Source: Streptomyces sp. NRRL S-118 (GTDB lineage: Bacteria > Actinomycetota > Actinomycetes > Streptomycetales > Streptomycetaceae). Taken from it: 11,453 nt of DNA. Every line of letters begins with the position of its first letter. Position 1 is the first letter of the stretch. Shown here piece after piece: positions 7,886-11,453 of the stretch. The stretch lies in assembly GCF_000716335.1 (NCBI RefSeq), contig NZ_JOBL01000267.1, positions 1 through 11,453 on the forward strand, given 5' to 3'. Made by a program: the position numbers and the translations under genes. The notes below the pieces were generated by a model. The model was not told where the DNA came from. It searched no databases and was given only the letters and a program-made list of their open reading frames with translations.

Positions 7886-8988
7886 CCGTGCTCGTCCGCC
7901 ACGGGATGTGCTCGGACGTGGCGGATGAAGTCGGCCTGCCCGCAGCACCCGCCGACGGGTTCCGGATCATGACGCGCGGCCATGTACGTCTCCATGGGGC
8001 ATCCGCCCCGGCACACCTCGACCTCGGGGCACTGCTGCAGCGACGCCTCTTCCTCCGCTCGCTCGGCAACGACCACCTTCATGTTCGGGCTTCGCCGGAT
8101 GGCCGCGAAGTCCTGGTGCATGATGTCGCCCCACTGGTAGCTCGGGTCGCCCAGCAGGTAGCAGCAATGGTTGACATCACCGTTGGCTTCGACCGTGTAG
8201 AGGTTTCCGAAGCAGTCGCCCGCGAACGTGCACGGCAACGAGCCGCCGCGGATCTTCGCCAGCCGGTGCCGCACCGTGGAGATCTCCCGGATCTCGATGC
8301 CCCGGTCGCCGTGAGCCCGCCACCGGTCGTACAGGCCGATCAGGAACTCCGTCCGTTCCTTGGTCGTGATGTAGTGATCAACCCTGGTGCCGGGCGGGGC
8401 ATGGGGCTGCGGCTCGGGCATGGCGAAGTTGATGCCGTAGTCACGGATACCGACCTCTGCCATGAAGTCGAAGAGCGCGTCAGGGCCGAGGGCAAGTGCC
8501 TGCCGGTCCACCACCGAGATGACTCCCACACCGAGCCCCTCCGCGCGGAGCTTCGCGTAGCCGCGCAGCGCGCGGTCCAGGGTGGGACGGCCGGCCGCGT
8601 CCACACGGTGGCGGTCATGGACCTCGCGCGGGCCGTCCACGCTGATGCCGACCTGCCATTCGTACCGGCGGAAGAAGTCGATCCACCTATCGCTGATGTG
8701 GAGGGCATTCGTGTGGATCGAGTTGACGATGGGCTGTCCCGGGCGCCTGAAACGCCCCTGTACCGCCATCACCTTCTCGAAATAGTCGATCGGAACCAGC
8801 GTGGGCTCTCCGCCGTGCCAGAGGAACTCGACCGCCCGGTGCTCGGGGTCCCGGAGCGCCGCGGCCGTCATGCGGGCGGCCACTCGGAACGGCATCCTCT
8901 GATCCGGTCCTGACCGCCAGTCGTAACAGTACGAGCACCGCAGGTTGCACAAGCGGGTTACCTTGACAATGAGCCCGACGTCGCGCAT
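7882..8988 (-). CDS. Radical SAM/SPASM peptide-modifying-type enzyme (second copy)
   Basis: A 368-residue radical SAM protein. C14-x3-C18-x2-C21 (LCNLRCSYCYDW) binds the catalytic [4Fe-4S] cluster, and WHGGEPT (57-63) is the SAM-binding GGE motif. The C-terminal SPASM region has Cys253, 259, 275/276, 320, 326, 330 and 348/349, suited to auxiliary clusters. The arrangement resembles anaerobic sulfatase maturases and FxsB-like RiPP enzymes, so the substrate is probably a peptide or protein. No N-terminal RRE-type recognition domain is present. It aligns almost without gaps over its first half to the adjacent radical SAM protein, so the pair arose by duplication. The ATG at 8988 has RBS AGGGAGA at 8997-9003; the much longer open frame upstream is a shadow of the neighbour. 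Its stop overlaps the hydroxylase start. Confidence 0.88.
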   Translation of the reverse strand: MRDVGLIVKVTRLCNLRCSYCYDWRSGPDQRMPFRVAARMTAAALRDPEHRAVEFLWHGGEPTLVPIDYFEKVMAVQGRFRRPGQPIVNSIHTNALHISDRWIDFFRRYEWQVGISVDGPREVHDRHRVDAAGRPTLDRALRGYAKLRAEGLGVGVISVVDRQALALGPDALFDFMAEVGIRDYGINFAMPEPQPHAPPGTRVDHYITTKERTEFLIGLYDRWRAHGDRGIEIREISTVRHRLAKIRGGSLPCTFAGDCFGNLYTVEANGDVNHCCYLLGDPSYQWGDIMHQDFAAIRRSPNMKVVVAERAEEEASLQQCPEVEVCRGGCPMETYMAARHDPEPVGGCCGQADFIRHVRAHPVADEHG

Positions 8989-9011
8989 CGCGCTGTTCTC
9001 CCTGAAGTCGG

Positions 9012-10130
9012 TCAACCTGATACGGCCGGAGCCGGTTCGGCGTTCTGCGGCGGGTTCGCACGGATGTGCGTGATGAGCGGCCGCAGGCCACAGCAGTCCT
9101 CGCGATGCCCCGCGTAGTGCTGACGTGATGTGTGCCGTACATGGGGGCACCAGCCGTTGCACACACTGAATTCGTCGCAGGAGCGCATCCGCTCGCGGTC
9201 CTGCGCATGGGCCTTGGACCGCTCGTGAAGGCCGGCATTCCGCCGGATGGCGGAGAAGTCGTCGGTGTTGATGTTCCCCCAGCGATAGCGGGGGTCTTCT
9301 CCGAAATAGTCGCAGTGGCGGACGTCGCCGTTCGGCTCGATGCGATAGACGATGCCGAAACAGCGACCCGCCAGGGTGCACGGCGAGGGCTTCCTGCCGT
9401 GCAGCGACTCCACGAGCGCGGCCAGTTCCCGGATGTGGATGTCCGGGCCTGTGTGCCGGCGCCAGCGGTCGTACAGGCCGATGAGGAACCGGGCGGACTG
9501 CCCGGGATCGACGTAGTGCCGCCCGTCGCCGTGCCCGATCGCATCGGCGAGGGCGTCCGGCATCACGAAATTGAGACCGGCGACGCTGATGTCATGCTCG
9601 ATGAGGAAGTCGAACAGGGCTGCGGGGCCCACGTCCAGGGCCGCCTGGTCCACGACGACTCCGACGCCCGGTTCGATCCCGTGGTCCCGCAGCCGCCGGA
9701 GCCCCTCCAGCGTCCGGGCCAATGTGGGGCGACCTGCTCTGTCGACACGGTAGCGGTCGTGAACGGCAGCCGGCCCGTCGATGCTGATGCCCACGTCGAT
9801 GTGGTTGTCCGCGAAGAACCGCGCCCACTCCGACGTGATCCGCGTGGCGTTGGTCTGGATGGCGTTCCGGACCAGCTGGCCCGGCTGCCGGAAGCGCTCC
9901 TGCAGATGAAGTGCCTTCTTGAAGAAGGCGAGGGGAAGGACCGTGGGCTCACCGCCGTGCCAGTCGAACCCGGCCGAACGATGGTCGGGGTGGCCGAGCG
10001 TCCTGGCGACGAGCCGTGCAAGAGTGCTGAAGGACATGGTGTTGCCCTCGCCCGCGCGCCAGTCGTAGCAGTAGGTGCAGCGCAGGTTGCACAGTCGGGT
10101 CGCTTTGACGATGAGTTCCACACTGGTCAT
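9012..10130 (-). CDS. Radical SAM/SPASM peptide-modifying-type enzyme (first copy)
   Basis: A 372-residue paralogue of the next gene downstream. The radical SAM motif is C14-x3-C18-x2-C21 (LCNLRCTYCYDW), and WHGGEPT is at 57-63. SPASM cysteines are C251, C257, C273, C318, C324, C328 and C346/C347. Compared with the common C-x2-C-x5-C-x3-C block, the first Cys is missing (M315 in its place), as in the paralogue. The ATG overlaps the stop of the 78-residue gene by four bases (ATGA), a strong sign that enzyme and small protein work together. The expected reaction is 5'-deoxyadenosyl-radical H-atom abstraction from a peptide. Which bond is formed cannot be read from the sequence; the lack of Cys in the candidate substrates argues against thioether formation. 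Confidence 0.9.
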   Translation of the reverse strand: MTSVELIVKATRLCNLRCTYCYDWRAGEGNTMSFSTLARLVARTLGHPDHRSAGFDWHGGEPTVLPLAFFKKALHLQERFRQPGQLVRNAIQTNATRITSEWARFFADNHIDVGISIDGPAAVHDRYRVDRAGRPTLARTLEGLRRLRDHGIEPGVGVVVDQAALDVGPAALFDFLIEHDISVAGLNFVMPDALADAIGHGDGRHYVDPGQSARFLIGLYDRWRRHTGPDIHIRELAALVESLHGRKPSPCTLAGRCFGIVYRIEPNGDVRHCDYFGEDPRYRWGNINTDDFSAIRRNAGLHERSKAHAQDRERMRSCDEFSVCNGWCPHVRHTSRQHYAGHREDCCGLRPLITHIRANPPQNAEPAPAVSG

Positions 10131-10363
10131 TCCGGCCGCCGAAACTCCGATTCGAGCTCACGGACGAGAGCTTCCTCCGAAGGGTCGAGCACGTCCACCT
10201 GTTCCACGCGCATGCGGTCGTGAGGACCGGCGTGACGCCAGGCGAGGTCGATGAGGATCGCGCGCTCCCTCTCGGAGAGTTCCGCATTGCCCCAGTCGAA
10301 GAGCTTGGCCGCGAGACCGGCCGCCGTCTGCTTGTCCGGCTGCACTGCCGAGGTCGATTCCAT
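10127..10363 (-). CDS. Small Cys-free acidic protein, candidate modification substrate or carrier
   Basis: A 78-residue protein not assignable to a known family. Residues 20-37 contain KLFDW...ELSERERAIL, a predicted amphipathic helix matching one in the upstream small protein. The remainder, including VEQVDVLDPSEE and a C-terminal FRRPE, is charged and probably helical. It has no Cys, signal peptide or membrane segment. The ATG at 10363 has AGGAA four bases upstream (10368-10372), overlapping the previous stop. The first in-frame ATG (10402) would overlap the preceding gene and lacks support. The downstream radical SAM start overlaps its stop. It could be a precursor peptide, a leader or partner protein, or an enzyme-bound adaptor. 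The sequence alone does not decide. Confidence 0.75.
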   Translation of the reverse strand: MESTSAVQPDKQTAAGLAAKLFDWGNAELSERERAILIDLAWRHAGPHDRMRVEQVDVLDPSEEALVRELESEFRRPE

Positions 10364-10371
10364 GCCGTTCC

Positions 10372-10683
10372 TCACCTCTGCCGCTGAATGAATCTCACCC
10401 ACGACGGGCCTGCCTCCTTGATGTACACGCGCTTCCCGGGACCCTCCTGCTCGTACCGGAAGCGGTACAGGAGGCTCTCCAGAGGAACCTCGATGCTGAA
10501 CTTGTTGAACTTGAAGCCGCGCTCCTCAAGACTTGTCGTGCCGTGCTGCACGTCCTCAGGAGGAGTCATCATGGCCTGCAGCAGGGCCTTTTCCTTGTCG
10601 TCGAGGCCCTCGCTCCATTGCTCGAGCTTCCGGACGAATGCCGCGACCTCGTCTTCCGAAATGCGTTCGTGTTCCTCAGCCAT
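10372..10683 (-). CDS. Small Cys-free protein, candidate precursor of the radical SAM pair
   Basis: A 103-residue protein of unrecognised family, first in the leftward operon. Residues 19-35 carry KLEQWSEGLDDKEKALL, the same helix motif as the next small protein; it may act as a leader or recognition element. The C-terminal half alternates aromatic and basic residues: FKFNKF (57-62), YRFRY (73-77), VYIK (86-89), WVRF (95-98), then FIQRQR at the end. That pattern fits either a small beta-sheet or aromatic-x-x crosslink sites. There is no Cys. The ATG at 10683 has the best RBS of the window, GAGGGAGG at 10689-10696, five bases upstream. Its arginine-rich end makes it a conceivable target for the arginine methyltransferase, which is inference only. 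Confidence 0.8.
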   Translation of the reverse strand: MAEEHERISEDEVAAFVRKLEQWSEGLDDKEKALLQAMMTPPEDVQHGTTSLEERGFKFNKFSIEVPLESLLYRFRYEQEGPGKRVYIKEAGPSWVRFIQRQR

Positions 10684-10688
10684 GACGG

Positions 10689-10696
10689 CCTCCCTC
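10689..10696 (-). promoter_or_regulatory. Strong ribosome binding site of the operon's first gene
   Basis: GAGGGAGG on the minus strand is five bases before the ATG at 10683. It fixes the start against the in-frame ATG at 10776. A strong site on the small-protein gene is what one expects if this product is needed in excess over the enzymes. Confidence 0.65.
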
Positions 10697-10762
10697 ACAT
10701 GGAGTGGTGCGCCGCCCCGTCGGTCCGCCACCTCGTCGTGGAACGGGAGCCGACCCGGGCGG

Positions 10763-10776
10763 GTGATGTTGATCAC
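10763..10776. promoter_or_regulatory. Operator-like palindrome upstream of the small-protein operon
   Basis: GTGAT-GTTG-ATCAC is a perfect five-base inverted repeat with a four-base centre, about 80 bases upstream of the first start codon of the leftward operon and just downstream of a possible -35 element. It could bind a dimeric regulator. No regulator gene is visible in the window to pair with it. Confidence 0.3.
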
Positions 10777-10779
10777 GCC

Positions 10780-10808
10780 CCCTCAGCTTCTCCCGCGCGT
10801 GGGGTCAA
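10780..10808 (-). promoter_or_regulatory. Possible promoter of the small-protein/radical SAM operon
   Basis: TTGACC (10808-10803 on the minus strand) is close to a consensus -35 hexamer. The expected -10 position, 17 bases on, reads TGAGGG, which is poor, so only the -35 half is convincing. It sits upstream of all five genes of the leftward operon, with no other clear promoter between them. Confidence 0.25.
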
Positions 10809-11001
10809 CGCCTCGGGTGGCGCGCCGCAGAGGCAGCGCCGTGCGGGTGAAGCTGCTGTGCGAAGCCCTGCGCGCGGCACTGCAACCGACGGCGCTGGTG
10901 ACTCCGGAGCCTGTGAGTGGGTGGTGGGGTGGCAGTGGGTGGTCGTCAGCGGGATCGCGGTGTTGATGTCCTGGTGGGTGGTGTGGGGCGGGGTTGTGGT
11001 C

Positions 11002-11068
11002 GCTGTCATGGGTGACCAAGCGGCTGTTGTGGGGCGGTTAGCAGGTCTGGTTGCTGGCTGTCATGGGT
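11002..11068 (+). repeat. 12-bp direct repeat, candidate transposon end
   Basis: GCTGTCATGGGT occurs at 11002-11013 and again at 11057-11068, 55 bases apart in the same orientation. Both copies contain TGTCA, which resembles the outer end of Tn552/Tn5053-type elements. Those elements are mobilised by TniA/TnsB-like transposases that bind repeated sites near each end. A transposase-like gene begins 50 bases further on in the outward-to-inward direction expected for such an end. Confidence 0.4.
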
Positions 11069-11117
11069 TTCGCTGTTCCTGTGTGAGGGGCGGGCGGGGT
11101 CGGGTGGGCTGGCGTGT

Positions 11118-11453
11118 ATGACGGTGCATGGGGCGGCGGGTGTGGCCGGGGGCGGGGCGGGGTCGGCTGGGGTTGTGCCGGGCGGGGGTGTGGTGGTACG
11201 GCGGCTTCTTGCGGTGGATGGGGAGGGGACGCTGACTGCGCTGCATGTGCGGATCGCGGCGGAGCGGACGGTGTGGCGGTGGCTGGCCGATGGGCGCCGG
11301 GGCCATGTTGAGGCGCGGCCGCGGCAGGGCGGGTTTTCGCTGAGTGACGCCTTGTGGGAGGTCCTCGCTCAGGCGGGCGGGAACGTTGCGGAGTTGCGGC
11401 GCAGGATGCTCCGTGCCCAGGAAGAGGGGGCGTTGGAGGGGTGGGGTGCGCGG
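11118..11453 (+). CDS. Partial gene, N-terminus of a Mu/TniA-type transposase-like protein
   Basis: An open frame of 112 codons from ATG 11118 that runs off the window with no stop. After a Gly/Ala/Val-rich start, VRRLLAVDGEG (27-37) is followed by an apparent helix-turn-helix ending RTVWRWLADG (50-59). FSLSDALWEVLAQAGGNVAELRR (73-95) comes next. This order resembles the DNA-binding N-terminus of Mu-transposase/integrase-core proteins common in Streptomyces, whose DDE catalytic domain would lie beyond the window. The helix-turn-helix looks several residues short between HVRIAAE and RTVWRWL, where a turn such as GVS is usual. No good RBS was seen, so the start is uncertain. Family assignment is from memory of the pattern. 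Confidence 0.5.
   Translation, partial: MTVHGAAGVAGGGAGSAGVVPGGGVVVRRLLAVDGEGTLTALHVRIAAERTVWRWLADGRRGHVEARPRQGGFSLSDALWEVLAQAGGNVAELRRRMLRAQEEGALEGWGAR

Larger units (their letters stand above)
10684..11117. other. Gene-poor junction between the cluster and a mobile element
   Basis: A stretch of 434 bases without a credible gene. The first 125 bases hold the RBS, palindrome and -35-like element of the leftward operon. From about 10910 the top strand becomes markedly G/T-rich and C/A-poor, unlike the rest of the window, and contains a 12-bp direct repeat. The open frames here on the minus strand give only Thr/His/Pro low-complexity protein and were not accepted. Confidence 0.5.

Noticed and set aside
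10127..10683. Sactipeptide or quinohemoprotein gamma-subunit type substrate
   Set aside because: Neither small protein has a Cys, and no CxxCH heme protein is present, so thioether crosslinking of this kind is ruled out for them.
10127..10683. FxsA-type precursor
   Set aside because: The radical SAM proteins are FxsB-like in motif, but neither small protein ends in the FxSxx pattern.
10773..11009. 78-codon minus-strand frame rich in Thr, His and Pro
   Set aside because: Low complexity, produced by the G/T-rich top strand; no RBS or motif.
1..11453. CRISPR array, rRNA or integrase attachment site
   Set aside because: No regularly spaced repeats, rRNA-like sequence or tRNA-associated duplication was seen.

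Overview
The window is high-GC DNA with strong third-position G/C bias and frequent translational coupling, typical of an actinomycete and most likely Streptomyces or a relative. This is inferred from composition and gene style, not from a marker gene. It looks like a compact accessory cluster that ends on the right against a mobile element. All functions below come from motifs read by eye. No database search was run.

Layout. (1) A leftward pair at 108-4480 encodes a large two-domain protein and a flavoprotein. The large protein has a LodA/GoxA-type cysteine tryptophylquinone (CTQ) oxidase domain fused to a heme-oxygenase-like diiron (HDO) domain. The flavoprotein is LodB-like. (2) A divergent intergenic region at 4481-4760 follows. 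(3) A rightward pair at 4761-6664 encodes a PRMT7-like protein arginine methyltransferase and a family-2-type glycosyltransferase. (4) A leftward operon at 6712-10683 encodes two small cysteine-free proteins sharing an N-terminal helix motif, two paralogous radical SAM/SPASM enzymes, and a 2-oxoglutarate/Fe(II) hydroxylase whose C-terminal domain is out of frame. (5) A gene-poor, G/T-rich stretch at 10684-11117 contains an operator-like palindrome and a 12-bp direct repeat. It leads into the truncated 5' end of a gene resembling Mu/TniA-type transposases.

How the parts may fit together (inference). The small proteins lie first in an operon with two peptide-modifying-type radical SAM enzymes, which suggests a RiPP-like pathway or a small modified protein. 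Hydroxylase, arginine methyltransferase and glycosyltransferase genes next to it are plausible further tailoring enzymes. The CTQ oxidase/HDO fusion with its flavoprotein maturase adds an amine-oxidising and a diiron oxygenase-type activity to the same locus. The small proteins have no Cys, so radical SAM chemistry would have to target carbons rather than thiols. No transporter, protease or regulator is visible, so the system may extend beyond the window.

Integrity. The LodB-like protein seems to lack about 75-80 internal residues, including the usual DATG region. The hydroxylase gene has an apparent frameshift. The transposase fragment looks shortened in its helix-turn-helix. Either the locus is decaying or the sequence has local deletion errors.
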